Below are positions 18,070 through 26,331 of a DNA stretch of 64,000 bases, piece after piece. The stretch lies in NCBI RefSeq assembly GCF_009834545.1, contig NZ_CP019427.1, forward strand, positions 1,137,001 through 1,201,000. Reading direction: 5' to 3'. The stretch's first letter is position 1, and every line of letters begins with the position of its first letter. This DNA is from Pseudomonas sp. S04 (lineage in GTDB: Bacteria; Pseudomonadota; Gammaproteobacteria; Pseudomonadales; Pseudomonadaceae). Made by a program: the position numbers and the translations under genes. A model generated the notes under the pieces. It was given only the letters and a program-made list of their open reading frames with translations, was not told the DNA's origin and ran no database searches.

Positions 18070-19479
18070 ATGCGTTATATCAGTACTCGCGGCCAGGCAC
18101 CGGCCCTGAATTTCGAAGACGTGCTGCTGGCGGGCCTGGCCAGCGACGGCGGCCTGTATGTGCCGGAAAACCTGCCGCGTTTCACCCAGGAAGAAATAGC
18201 TTCCTGGGCCGGCCTGCCGTACCACGAACTGGCGTTCCGGGTGATGCGCCCGTTTGTCGCCGGCAGCATTCCGGATGCCGATTTCAAGAAGATTCTTGAA
18301 GCCACTTATGGCGCGTTTTCCCACAGTGCAGTAGCACCTTTGCGTCAGCTCAACGGCAACGAATGGGTGCTGGAGCTGTTCCACGGCCCGACCCTGGCGT
18401 TCAAGGACTTTGCCCTGCAACTGCTCGGCCGCCTGCTTGACTACGTGCTGCAAAAGCGTGGCGAGCGTGTGGTCATCGTCGGTGCTACATCGGGCGATAC
18501 CGGTTCGGCGGCGATCGAAGGCTGCAAACACTGCGAAAACGTCGACATCTTTATCCTGCACCCGCACAACCGGGTCTCGGAAGTCCAGCGTCGGCAGATG
18601 ACCACGCTGTTTGGCGACAACATCCATAACATCGCCATCGAAGGCAACTTCGATGACTGCCAGGAAATGGTCAAGGCCAGCTTCGCCGACCAGAGCTTCC
18701 TCAAGGGCACGCGCCTGGTTGCGGTGAACTCGATCAACTGGGCGCGGATCATGGCCCAGATCGTCTACTACTTCCACGCTGCCCTGCAGTTGGGCGGCCC
18801 GGCGCGTTCGGTGTCGTTCTCGGTGCCGACCGGCAACTTCGGCGATATTTTCGCTGGTTACCTGGCACGCAACATGGGGCTGCCGATCAACCAGTTGATC
18901 GTCGCCACCAACCGCAACGACATCCTGCACCGCTTCATGAGCGGCAATCAGTACGTCAAGGAAACCCTGCACGCGACCCTGTCGCCGTCGATGGACATCA
19001 TGGTTTCCTCGAACTTCGAACGCCTGCTGTTCGACCTGCACGGTCGCAACGGCGCGGCAATCGCCGGCTTGATGGACAACTTCAAGCAGGGCGGCGGTTT
19101 CAGCGTCGAACAGGAGCGTTGGAGCGAAGCGCGCAAGCTCTTCGATTCCCTGGCCGTGGACGATGTGCAGACCTGCGAGACCATCGCCGAAGTGTTTGCC
19201 CAGACCGGCGAACTGCTCGATCCGCACACCGCCATCGGCGTCAAGGCGGCCCGTGAGTGCCGTCGCAGCCTGGATATCCCGATGGTGATTCTTGGCACGG
19301 CGCACCCGGTCAAGTTCCCCGAGGCCGTTGAAAAAGCCGGCGTAGGAAAAGCGCTTGAACTGCCTACCCATCTTTCCGACTTGTTTGAGCGAGATGAGCG
19401 TTGCACCGTTTTGCCAAATGACCTGAAAGCGGTACAGGCCTTTGTCAGTCAGCATGGCAACCGCGGCAAGCCACTCTGA
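18070..19479 (+). CDS. thrC: threonine synthase
   Basis: A 469-residue PLP enzyme that turns O-phosphohomoserine into threonine. The N-terminal block YISTRGQAPALNFEDVLLAG and the PLP lysine in HGPTLAFKDFALQLLG (Lys112) are diagnostic, as is VGATSGDTGSAAIEG. It is co-directional with hom and the two probably form an operon ended by the terminator at 19503. Confidence 0.97.
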   Translation: MRYISTRGQAPALNFEDVLLAGLASDGGLYVPENLPRFTQEEIASWAGLPYHELAFRVMRPFVAGSIPDADFKKILEATYGAFSHSAVAPLRQLNGNEWVLELFHGPTLAFKDFALQLLGRLLDYVLQKRGERVVIVGATSGDTGSAAIEGCKHCENVDIFILHPHNRVSEVQRRQMTTLFGDNIHNIAIEGNFDDCQEMVKASFADQSFLKGTRLVAVNSINWARIMAQIVYYFHAALQLGGPARSVSFSVPTGNFGDIFAGYLARNMGLPINQLIVATNRNDILHRFMSGNQYVKETLHATLSPSMDIMVSSNFERLLFDLHGRNGAAIAGLMDNFKQGGGFSVEQERWSEARKLFDSLAVDDVQTCETIAEVFAQTGELLDPHTAIGVKAARECRRSLDIPMVILGTAHPVKFPEAVEKAGVGKALELPTHLSDLFERDERCTVLPNDLKAVQAFVSQHGNRGKPL

Positions 19480-19502
19480 TCGGTAAAAACCTGACACATT
19501 TG

Positions 19503-19530
19503 AAGCCCGTCTCCTGACGGGCTTTCTTAT
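19503..19530 (+). terminator. terminator after thrC
   Basis: Nine-base stem AAGCCCGTC/GACGGGCTT with a TCCT loop, followed by a T-rich tail. It lies 24 bases after the thrC stop. Confidence 0.88.
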
Positions 19531-19589
19531 TTCTGCATGTCACACTGCGGCCCCTCAAGGATGGGTGAGTGGATGTGAAGGACATGGGC

Positions 19590-20951
19590 ATGCAGCTTTT
19601 GAGACGGGTGACGCCAGCCTTGCGCTGGCTGGTTTTTTTCAGCGTGCTGATACTGGGCCGGGAAGGCCTGGCGATGGCGCCGAACGCCTCGCCAGCGCAG
19701 CGCGTGGCGACGACCAGGCCGCTGGTGCTGAGCCCGCAGGAGCGGGAGTGGATCGCCCGCCACCCGCAGGTGATCGTCGCTTCGGTGCAGTATCCGTTGT
19801 ACCTGTTCAAGGATGAGCAGGGGCAGTGGACTGGCCTGAGCAACGATATCCTGCTGCGACTCTCGCGGATGACGGGCTTGCAGTTTGTCCATCAGGAGTC
19901 GTTCTCCACCGAGCATCTGCTGGGCCTGCTGGAAAGCGGGCAGGCGGACATGAGCAGCACGCTGGTGGTGAACGATGAGCGCAAGGGCTTCCTCGACTTC
20001 AGCCACGCCTTTGGCGGGTCGGGCTGGGTCTTCGTCGAGCTGGCCGCAGGCGAACCTGTGCAGTCGCTGGAGGCGCTCTCAGGCAAGGTCCTGGCACTAC
20101 CGGCCCGGCATGCCCTGGAAGCCGGTATCCGGCGCGACTACCCACAGATCCAGTTGCGCACGGTGAAAACCTACGCCGAGGCGCGTGCCCTGGTGGAGAG
20201 CGGCGAAGCCCACGCCACCATCGAGAACGAAAATGGCGCCTATCAGTTTCCGGCGGGGCGACTGGCCATCGGTATGAGCGTCGAGGGCCACTGGGTCACC
20301 GACCATCTGGCCGTGCGCAAGGGCCAGCCGCAACTGTTGAGCATCCTCAACAAGGCTCTCGAGGCATTTCCTCCTGCCGAATTGCGCGCGATCCGCGTCA
20401 AGTGGCTCAATGGCGTGGTGCCCATGCAGCCGCCATCACCGTGGCAACGGTTGATTGAATGGGCGTGCTGGGGGGGAGTGCTCGCGGGTGTGTTCGGCCT
20501 GATCTCGGTGTTGTGGAATCGCCGGCTCAATTGCCAGGTCGAGCGCCGAGTCAGGGCCGAAGAGGCGCTGGACGATCAACTGGCGTTTGAACAATGCCTG
20601 ATCAACGCCATGCCCGATCCGGTGTTCGTCAGGGATCTGGAGGGGCGCTTGATCCAGTGCAACAAGAGCTATGAAGAGTACCTGTCGACGCGCTTTGACC
20701 GAGTCCAGGGCAAACGCCTGACCGAGGTCGATACGCTGCCGGCCGCCACGGGCCAGTTGCTGCACGCTGAGTTCATGGCGCAACTGGGCAGCCGCAAAGG
20801 CCGTTTTATCGAACGTCAGCTGACGTTCAACAACGGCACGCGGGAGATTTACCAGTGGACGGTGCCGTTCTATAGCGCCAAGGGCGTGCTGCGTGGCGTG
20901 CTTGGCGGCTGGACCGCGCCCCGTGGGCCGCGCCACCAGGAGCCGCGCTGA
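19590..20951 (+). CDS. periplasmic substrate-binding domain plus PAS protein lacking a kinase
   Basis: About 453 residues from the ATG at 19590, preferred because AAGGA lies seven bases before it; GTG starts at 19569 and 19575 and an ATG at 19584 are alternatives. Order of parts: signal anchor (LRWLVFFSVLILG), a BvgS-type SBP_bac_3 domain (LVLSPQEREWIARHPQVIVA, GQADMSSTLVVNDERKGFLD), a membrane helix near residue 295 (GGVLAGVFGLISVLW), then a PAS domain (NAMPDPVFVRDLEGRLIQCN). The reading frame ends right after PAS, with no HisKA, HATPase, GGDEF or receiver. It looks like the sensor half of an unorthodox kinase; it may be a truncated copy or a true stand-alone protein. Confidence 0.82.
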   Translation: MQLLRRVTPALRWLVFFSVLILGREGLAMAPNASPAQRVATTRPLVLSPQEREWIARHPQVIVASVQYPLYLFKDEQGQWTGLSNDILLRLSRMTGLQFVHQESFSTEHLLGLLESGQADMSSTLVVNDERKGFLDFSHAFGGSGWVFVELAAGEPVQSLEALSGKVLALPARHALEAGIRRDYPQIQLRTVKTYAEARALVESGEAHATIENENGAYQFPAGRLAIGMSVEGHWVTDHLAVRKGQPQLLSILNKALEAFPPAELRAIRVKWLNGVVPMQPPSPWQRLIEWACWGGVLAGVFGLISVLWNRRLNCQVERRVRAEEALDDQLAFEQCLINAMPDPVFVRDLEGRLIQCNKSYEEYLSTRFDRVQGKRLTEVDTLPAATGQLLHAEFMAQLGSRKGRFIERQLTFNNGTREIYQWTVPFYSAKGVLRGVLGGWTAPRGPRHQEPR

Positions 20952-21038
20952 GGTTTGGCGGGGTGTTTTTATCCTGTCATCTTTTCCCGGCATGCTCTGC
21001 CAACTAGGGTGTTGCGATATGCCTTCAGTCGAGATCTA

Positions 21039-21066
21039 GAACTTTCTTCTCGGGCCAGTGGTCATT
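21039..21066 (+). promoter_or_regulatory. possible AlgU (sigma-22/RpoE-type) promoter of the DUF3509 gene
   Basis: A perfect GAACTT -35 element at 21039-21044, then 17 bases, then TCATT, which only partly matches the TCTGA/TCAAA -10. It lies about 55 bases before the DUF3509 start. Confidence 0.35.
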
Positions 21067-21118
21067 TACAGTGAACGCGCCTTGGCACTTTGTTTCGGAC
21101 TATTGAGTGGTGATCGAG

Positions 21119-21406
21119 ATGGAAAGTATCAGCCTATTGTTGGGTGAAGCACTGAGCCCGTACCAGGTAACGCTGACCCCGTCGGGTGTTTCTGGAGAGT
21201 GCCTGGTGACCTTGAAGAATGCCGTGGGCGCGATTGTGGTCGAGCGTGAGTTCAGTCAGGCGCAACTGCGCGACAAGCGCCAGCTCACCGACGTGGTCGA
21301 CGGCTTGCATCGTGATGTGCTGATTGCTGAAGGGCGGCTGCAGCCCTGTGTAATTGCGGCCTTGCGCAATGCCGCGCAAGACAAGCCGACAACGCTGGGC
21401 CACTGA
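21119..21406 (+). CDS. DUF3509 domain-containing protein
   Basis: A 95-residue protein (MESISLLLGEALSPYQVTLT...) that I recognise as the DUF3509 family common in Pseudomonas; function unknown. Typical traits are the short length, the acidic N-terminal part and the conserved REFSQAQLRDKRQLTDVVDG segment. The ATG at 21119 gives the usual length; a GTG at 21107 would add four residues. A structured non-coding stretch follows. Confidence 0.8.
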   Translation: MESISLLLGEALSPYQVTLTPSGVSGECLVTLKNAVGAIVVEREFSQAQLRDKRQLTDVVDGLHRDVLIAEGRLQPCVIAALRNAAQDKPTTLGH

Positions 21407-21446
21407 TTGAGTTTTTTCGGGAACCTTCCCGATATCCCGTAAGTCA

Positions 21447-21560
21447 GACCCTGTACCAACAAGAGCAAGCATTGTGCTCCGGTGCTTGTCGCTTGTGGTA
21501 CGGGTCCTTGTTGACCACGTTTAACCCCGAGTCGTCTCCCCACTTCTCGGGGTTTCTTTT
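21447..21560 (+). ncRNA. candidate small RNA or structured 3' UTR with intrinsic terminator
   Basis: A long imperfect stem spans 21447-21506 (GACCCTGTACCAACAAG pairing with CTTGTGGTACGGGTC, with an inner AGCAAGCA/TGCTTGT stem). It is followed by a single-stranded-looking linker and then a terminator hairpin AACCCCGAG/CTCGGGGTT with a TTCTTTT tail (21523-21560). This is the architecture of many Hfq-type sRNAs, but it could be the 3' end of the DUF3509 mRNA. No known family was recognised. Confidence 0.4.
21523..21560 (+). terminator. intrinsic terminator downstream of DUF3509
   Basis: Nine-base stem (21523-21531 with 21546-21554), 14-base loop and a T-rich run to 21560. It separates the DUF3509 gene from the converging gene at 21574. 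Confidence 0.88.
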
Positions 21561-21573
21561 GTCTGGCGTTTGA

Positions 21574-22494
21574 TCAGGGGGTCTGGTCCTGGAAAAAACG
21601 TCGGGCGTCCTCCAGGTATTCGTCGCGCATCTGCGGGTCGAGCCATTGCGCGTAAAACTCGATCAAGCGATTGTCCCGCAGCTTGAGCACCGTGGCGTTG
21701 ATCGCCTTGATGGCTTGGCGCCCCTGGGCTGTATCCGAACAGGCGATATGGATCGACTGATACTTGTCCGCGCCACGAATCCCATAGAACTCCAGCTCCT
21801 CGGGCGCGATGCCCTGTTGCTGTGCCTGATAGCGAATTTCTGGCCAGTAGCCCAGCAACGCCATCAGGCGCCCCGCACGTTGCATCTGCAGGAGGCTGCC
21901 CAGGGCGTCGTTGCCGTAGTGGGCCGACAGGCTGTTGCCGGGAGCCTGCTGCAGGATGCGATCGACCATCTGCCCGTAACTGCGTTCGGCGACCACGCCA
22001 AGCTTGCTGTTGTCGCGCGCCAGCAGTAACTCCAGGTCAACCTGGTTGTCGATGATGTAGGGCGCCAGCGCGCCACGGTCCTTGTGGCGGATGGTGATGC
22101 CGTTACTGCGGATGCGAAACGCCGGGATCGAATAGGCGAGGCGTTTTGCCCGCTGCGGGTTCCACACCAGCGATGGGTCGCAGGTGAAGCTTGGTTCCAG
22201 GAGCATTTGCATGGCGCGCGCGCGATTGACCCGCATCAGGCTGTGCTGGTACTCGGGCATGCTGGCGATCAACAGCGGCATGAACTGGTCGACCGCTCCC
22301 TGGTTTTTCTGCGCTCCCTCGAAAATCGTCAGCGGCGGCAAATCGCGCAGCAGCCAGACCAGGGTGTCCTTGTCATTGGCGGCGGCCGGCATCACCGCAA
22401 GGCCAGCCAGGGCCGCAGCAACCAGCGCCAGACGCTGTTGTCGGCCGAACAGCCGGCCCAGTGCGGACAGCCTGTTCAGCTTAGATCGCCCCAT
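21574..22494 (-). CDS. periplasmic binding-protein-like protein (TIGR02285-type)
   Basis: A 306-residue protein from the ATG at 22494. It has a signal peptide ending in VMPAAAND and then a fold like bacterial solute-binding protein family 3 (TLVWLLRDLPPLTIFEGAQK, FTCDPSLVWNPQRAKRLAYS, RLIEFYAQWLDPQMRDEYLE). I recognise it as the Pseudomonas TIGR02285 family of unassigned role. It starts 14 bases inside the end of the CoA-transferase gene, so the pair is probably cotranscribed. No ABC permease is adjacent. Confidence 0.82.
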   Translation of the reverse strand: MGRSKLNRLSALGRLFGRQQRLALVAAALAGLAVMPAAANDKDTLVWLLRDLPPLTIFEGAQKNQGAVDQFMPLLIASMPEYQHSLMRVNRARAMQMLLEPSFTCDPSLVWNPQRAKRLAYSIPAFRIRSNGITIRHKDRGALAPYIIDNQVDLELLLARDNSKLGVVAERSYGQMVDRILQQAPGNSLSAHYGNDALGSLLQMQRAGRLMALLGYWPEIRYQAQQQGIAPEELEFYGIRGADKYQSIHIACSDTAQGRQAIKAINATVLKLRDNRLIEFYAQWLDPQMRDEYLEDARRFFQDQTP

Positions 22495-23680
22495 CTTCAC
22501 GCAGGCGCGTGATCTGTGCCGCGTCATAGCCCAGCGCACCCAGCACCTGGGCGTTGTGTTCGCCCAGTTCAGCCCCCACCCACTCGCAACTGCCGGGTGT
22601 TTGCGAGAGTTTTGGCACGATGCCCGGCATCTTGAACTCCTTGCCGTCGGGCAGCTTGGCCTGGAGGAACATCTCCCGGGCGAGGAATTGCGGGTCGCTG
22701 AACATGTCTTCGGCGCTGAAGATACGACTGGCAGGCACCTCGGCGGCGTTCAGGCGCTCGATCACGGTATCCAGCGGTAGTGAGCTGACCCACCGATCAA
22801 TCACTCCGTACAGCTCGTCACGTCGGCTGTCGCGCCCATCGTTGCTGGCCAGGATCGGGTCGCAGGCCAGGTCGTCGCGGCCGATGGTCTGCATGAAGCG
22901 CTTGAAGATTGCGTCGCCATTAGCGCCGATCTGCACATGTTTGCCGTCGGCGCTGGTGTGGATGGAGGAGGGTGTGATGCCGGGCATGATGTTGCCGGTG
23001 CGCTCGCGGATGAAGCCGAACACATCGAACTCCGGCACCATGCTTTCCATCATGGCGAAGATCGCTTCATACAGCGCCACGTCCACCACTTGCCCCTGGC
23101 CCCCATTGACTTCGCGATGGCGCAGAGCCATGAGCGCGCCGATCACCCCCCACAACGCGGCAATCGAGTCACCGATGGAAATCCCGGTGCGTACCGGTGG
23201 ACGGTCCTCGAAGCCGGTGATGTAGCGCAAGCCACCCATGGACTCACCTACCGCACCAAAGCCGGGCTGGTCTTTCATCGGGCCGGTCTGGCCGAAGCCG
23301 GACAAACGCACCATCACCAGTTTTGGGTTCAGGGCATGCAGCACATCCCAACCCAGGCCGAGCTTCTCCAGCACCCCGGGGCGGAAGTTTTCGATGAGGA
23401 TGTCGGCTTCACCCAGCAGCTTTTTCAGAATGGCCAGGCCATCGGGGTGCTTGAGGTTGAGGGTCAGGGACTTCTTGTTGCGTGCCTGGACAAACCACCA
23501 CAGCGAGGTGCCCTCGTAGAGTTTGCGCCACTTGCGTAACGGGTCACCGCCATCCGGAGATTCGATCTTGGTCACATCGGCGCCGAATTCGGCACAGATG
23601 CGTGAGGCAAATGGCCCGGCAATCAAGGTGCCGAGCTCGATGACTTTCAGGCCGGAAAGCGGTTTGGCGGTAAGCGGCAT
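22481..23680 (-). CDS. CaiB/BaiF family CoA-transferase
   Basis: A 399-residue class III CoA-transferase. The N-terminus (LSGLKVIELGTLIAGPFASR) and the block NKKSLTLNLKHPDG are family hallmarks, and the catalytic Asp is expected in RTGISIGDSIAALWG. These enzymes move CoA between carboxylic acids; the substrate is not evident. It overlaps the next gene on the same strand and is divergent from yaeQ. Confidence 0.93.
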   Translation of the reverse strand: MPLTAKPLSGLKVIELGTLIAGPFASRICAEFGADVTKIESPDGGDPLRKWRKLYEGTSLWWFVQARNKKSLTLNLKHPDGLAILKKLLGEADILIENFRPGVLEKLGLGWDVLHALNPKLVMVRLSGFGQTGPMKDQPGFGAVGESMGGLRYITGFEDRPPVRTGISIGDSIAALWGVIGALMALRHREVNGGQGQVVDVALYEAIFAMMESMVPEFDVFGFIRERTGNIMPGITPSSIHTSADGKHVQIGANGDAIFKRFMQTIGRDDLACDPILASNDGRDSRRDELYGVIDRWVSSLPLDTVIERLNAAEVPASRIFSAEDMFSDPQFLAREMFLQAKLPDGKEFKMPGIVPKLSQTPGSCEWVGAELGEHNAQVLGALGYDAAQITRLREDGAI

Positions 23681-23829
23681 GGGCGATCCTGTAGGACAAA
23701 AGCGGAGTCAATGCAGCCTTTTATCATAGCCAGGCGCTCATCGCCCAAGCTTGATGGTCGTGATGATTCGTTGAATAGCCCTGGCATCGGTTAGACTTGC
23801 CGCCTTTCCTCGTATCAAGAAGCCCGTTC

Positions 23830-24372
23830 ATGGCCCAGCCGTCCACGACCTACAAGTTTGAACTGAACCTTACCGACCTCGACCGCAGCGTGTACGAGAA
23901 CGTCAAGCAGACCATCGCCCGTCACCCTTCGGAAACCGAAGAGCGCATGACCGTGCGGCTGCTGGCCTATGCATTCTGGTACAACGAGCAATTGTCTTTT
24001 GGTCGCGGGTTGTCGGACGTGGACGAACCGGCGCTGTGGGAAAAGAGCCTGGACGATCGCGTTCTGCACTGGATCGAAGTCGGCCAGCCAGACGCTGACC
24101 GCCTGACCTGGTGCTCGCGTCGCACCGAACGCACCAGCCTGCTGGCCTACGGCAGCCTGCGAGTCTGGGAAGGCAAAGTGATCCCGGCGATCAGGAACCT
24201 GAAAAACGTCAACATCGCGGCGGTGCCCCAGGAAGTCCTGGAAACCCTGGCCAAGGACATGCCCCGCGTCATCAAGTGGGACGTGATGATCAGCGAGGGC
24301 ACGATCTTCGTCACCGACGACCGTGGCCAGCATGAAGTCCAGCTGCAATGGCTGGCGGGCGAGCGCGGCTAA
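23830..24372 (+). CDS. YaeQ family protein
   Basis: A 180-residue protein with the YaeQ family start (TYKFELNLTDLDRSVYENVK) and internal blocks (ERMTVRLLAYAFWYNEQLSF, WIEVGQPDADRL). The structure of the family resembles PD-(D/E)XK nucleases but its function is unsettled. The ATG at 23830 fits the family length; the upstream in-frame start adds a non-conserved tail. recJ follows after 81 bases. Confidence 0.92.
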   Translation: MAQPSTTYKFELNLTDLDRSVYENVKQTIARHPSETEERMTVRLLAYAFWYNEQLSFGRGLSDVDEPALWEKSLDDRVLHWIEVGQPDADRLTWCSRRTERTSLLAYGSLRVWEGKVIPAIRNLKNVNIAAVPQEVLETLAKDMPRVIKWDVMISEGTIFVTDDRGQHEVQLQWLAGERG

Positions 24373-24453
24373 GGCCTGTTGCCAATCTGGGAGCAGTAGC
24401 CTGTAGTCCCGCCGCATTTAACCTGTGAATTTAAGAGAAACCACTGTCATCCC

Positions 24454-26163
24454 ATGCGCATAGAACCTCGCCAGCTTCCCGCCACCCTGCCATTTCTCGG
24501 TGATCTGCCGCCGCTGCTGACCCGCTTGTACGCGGCGCGTGGGGTGCAGTCGGAAGCTGAGCTGGACAAGAGTCTGGCGCGCTTGATCCCGTTTCAGCAG
24601 CTCAAGGGGATCGAGGCCGCGGTGGACCTGCTGGTGGTGGCGCTGGAGCAGCGCCAGCGGATCCTGATCGTCGGTGATTTCGATGCCGACGGCGCGACGG
24701 CGAGTACGGTCGGGGTGCTGGGGTTGCGCCTGCTGGGGGCGGCCCATGTCGATTACCTGGTGCCGAACCGTTTTGAGTACGGCTACGGCCTGACCCCGGA
24801 AATCGTCGAGGTGGCGTTGACCCGCACCCCGCAATTACTGATCACCGTGGACAACGGTATTTCCAGCGTCGAAGGCGTGGCAGCGGCCAAAAAGGCCGGG
24901 CTCCAGGTACTGGTCACCGACCACCACTTGCCGGGTGATGAACTGCCGCTGGCCGATGCCATCGTCAATCCGAACCAGCCGGGCTGCGACTTTCCGAGCA
25001 AGGCGCTGGCCGGTGTCGGAGTGATTTTCTACGTGCTGATGGCGTTGCGTGCACGCTTGCGCAGCCTGGGCTGGTACGCCAGCACGGCGCAACCGAACAT
25101 CGGCGAGTTGCTGGATCTGGTGGCGCTAGGCAGTGTGGCCGACGTGGTACCCCTGGATGCCAACAACCGGATCCTGGTGCACCAGGGCCTGGAACGTATT
25201 CGTGCCGGGCGCGCGCGGCCGGGGATCAAGGCAATCCTCGAAGTGGCCAAGCGTGACCACGCGCGGATTACCTCCACCGACCTGGGCTTCATCCTCGGCC
25301 CGCGCCTGAACGCGGCGGGGCGCCTGGACGACATGAGCCTGGGCATCGAGTGCCTGCTCACCGACAACGTCGAGCTGGCGCGGGAAATGGCCGCGCAACT
25401 GGACGGCATGAACCAGGACCGTAAATCCATCGAGCAGGGCATGCAGCGTGAAGCGCTGGCCCAGCTCAAGGACCTGCCCGTGGAGTCGATGCCGTTCGGC
25501 TTGTGCCTGTTTGATCCGGAGTGGCACCAAGGGGTGATCGGCATCCTCGCGTCGCGGATGAAAGAACGTTATTTCCGTCCCACCATCGCGTTTGCCGATG
25601 CGGGCGACGGCATGCTCAAAGGGTCCGGGCGGTCGGTGCAGGGATTCCACATTCGCGACGCCTTGAGCGTGGTGGCGGCGCAGCACCCGGACCTGATCAG
25701 CAAGTACGGTGGTCACGCCATGGCCGCGGGCCTGACTTTGCCGCAAGCGAACTTTGCGCTGTTCGCCGAGGCGTTCGACGCCGAAGTGCGTCGTCAGTTG
25801 CGTGAAGAAGACCTGACCGGCCGTCTGCTGTCGGACGGCACTCTGGCTGTTGAAGAGTTTCACCTGGAACTGGCCCGCGCCTTGCGCCACGCCGGCCCAT
25901 GGGGGCAGCACTTCCCGGAGCCGCTGTTTCATGGCGTGTTCCAGTTGGTCGAGCAGCGGGTGGTGGGTGAACGGCACCTCAAAGTGGTCCTGAAAAGCGA
26001 ATGCGGTTCGGTCAAGCTCGACGGCATCGCCTTTGGTATCGATCGCGAAGTGTGGCCGAACCCGACCATCCGTTGGGTCGAACTGGCCTACAAGCTCGAT
26101 GTGAACGAGTTCCGTGGCCAGGAAACCGTGCAGTTGATGATTGCCCATATCGAACCGCGTTAA
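24454..26163 (+). CDS. recJ: single-stranded-DNA-specific exonuclease RecJ
   Basis: A 569-residue 5'-3' ssDNA exonuclease used in recombination and mismatch repair. DHH-superfamily motifs are present: VGDFDADGATAS, ITVDNGISS, VLVTDHHLPGDELP and the DHHA1 part (KGSGRSVQGFHIRDAL, YGGHAMAAGLTL). Length matches the family. In PAO1, from memory, lasB lies just beyond recJ; here the next gene is the OYE-type reductase. Confidence 0.97.
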   Translation: MRIEPRQLPATLPFLGDLPPLLTRLYAARGVQSEAELDKSLARLIPFQQLKGIEAAVDLLVVALEQRQRILIVGDFDADGATASTVGVLGLRLLGAAHVDYLVPNRFEYGYGLTPEIVEVALTRTPQLLITVDNGISSVEGVAAAKKAGLQVLVTDHHLPGDELPLADAIVNPNQPGCDFPSKALAGVGVIFYVLMALRARLRSLGWYASTAQPNIGELLDLVALGSVADVVPLDANNRILVHQGLERIRAGRARPGIKAILEVAKRDHARITSTDLGFILGPRLNAAGRLDDMSLGIECLLTDNVELAREMAAQLDGMNQDRKSIEQGMQREALAQLKDLPVESMPFGLCLFDPEWHQGVIGILASRMKERYFRPTIAFADAGDGMLKGSGRSVQGFHIRDALSVVAAQHPDLISKYGGHAMAAGLTLPQANFALFAEAFDAEVRRQLREEDLTGRLLSDGTLAVEEFHLELARALRHAGPWGQHFPEPLFHGVFQLVEQRVVGERHLKVVLKSECGSVKLDGIAFGIDREVWPNPTIRWVELAYKLDVNEFRGQETVQLMIAHIEPR

Positions 26164-26331
26164 ACCCTGCTGGCTGCGCCGATGTCGACTAGGCTCTAAG
26201 CACTGCTTGATTGGCCTTGTGACGTATCGTCCATTTTTTGCCCGCGGGGGCGGGTGCTGCATCCTTTCCTGTCACTCGTCGACTATTCAAACAGAACCCT
26301 GGAGCCTGCCCACTGATTCGAGAGGTGCCCC

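Noticed and set aside
16732..19497. 921-residue open frame on the minus strand across hom and thrC
   Set aside because: It lies opposite two clear biosynthetic genes; its sequence is low-complexity His/Gln/Gly-rich, typical of the antisense of high-GC codons.
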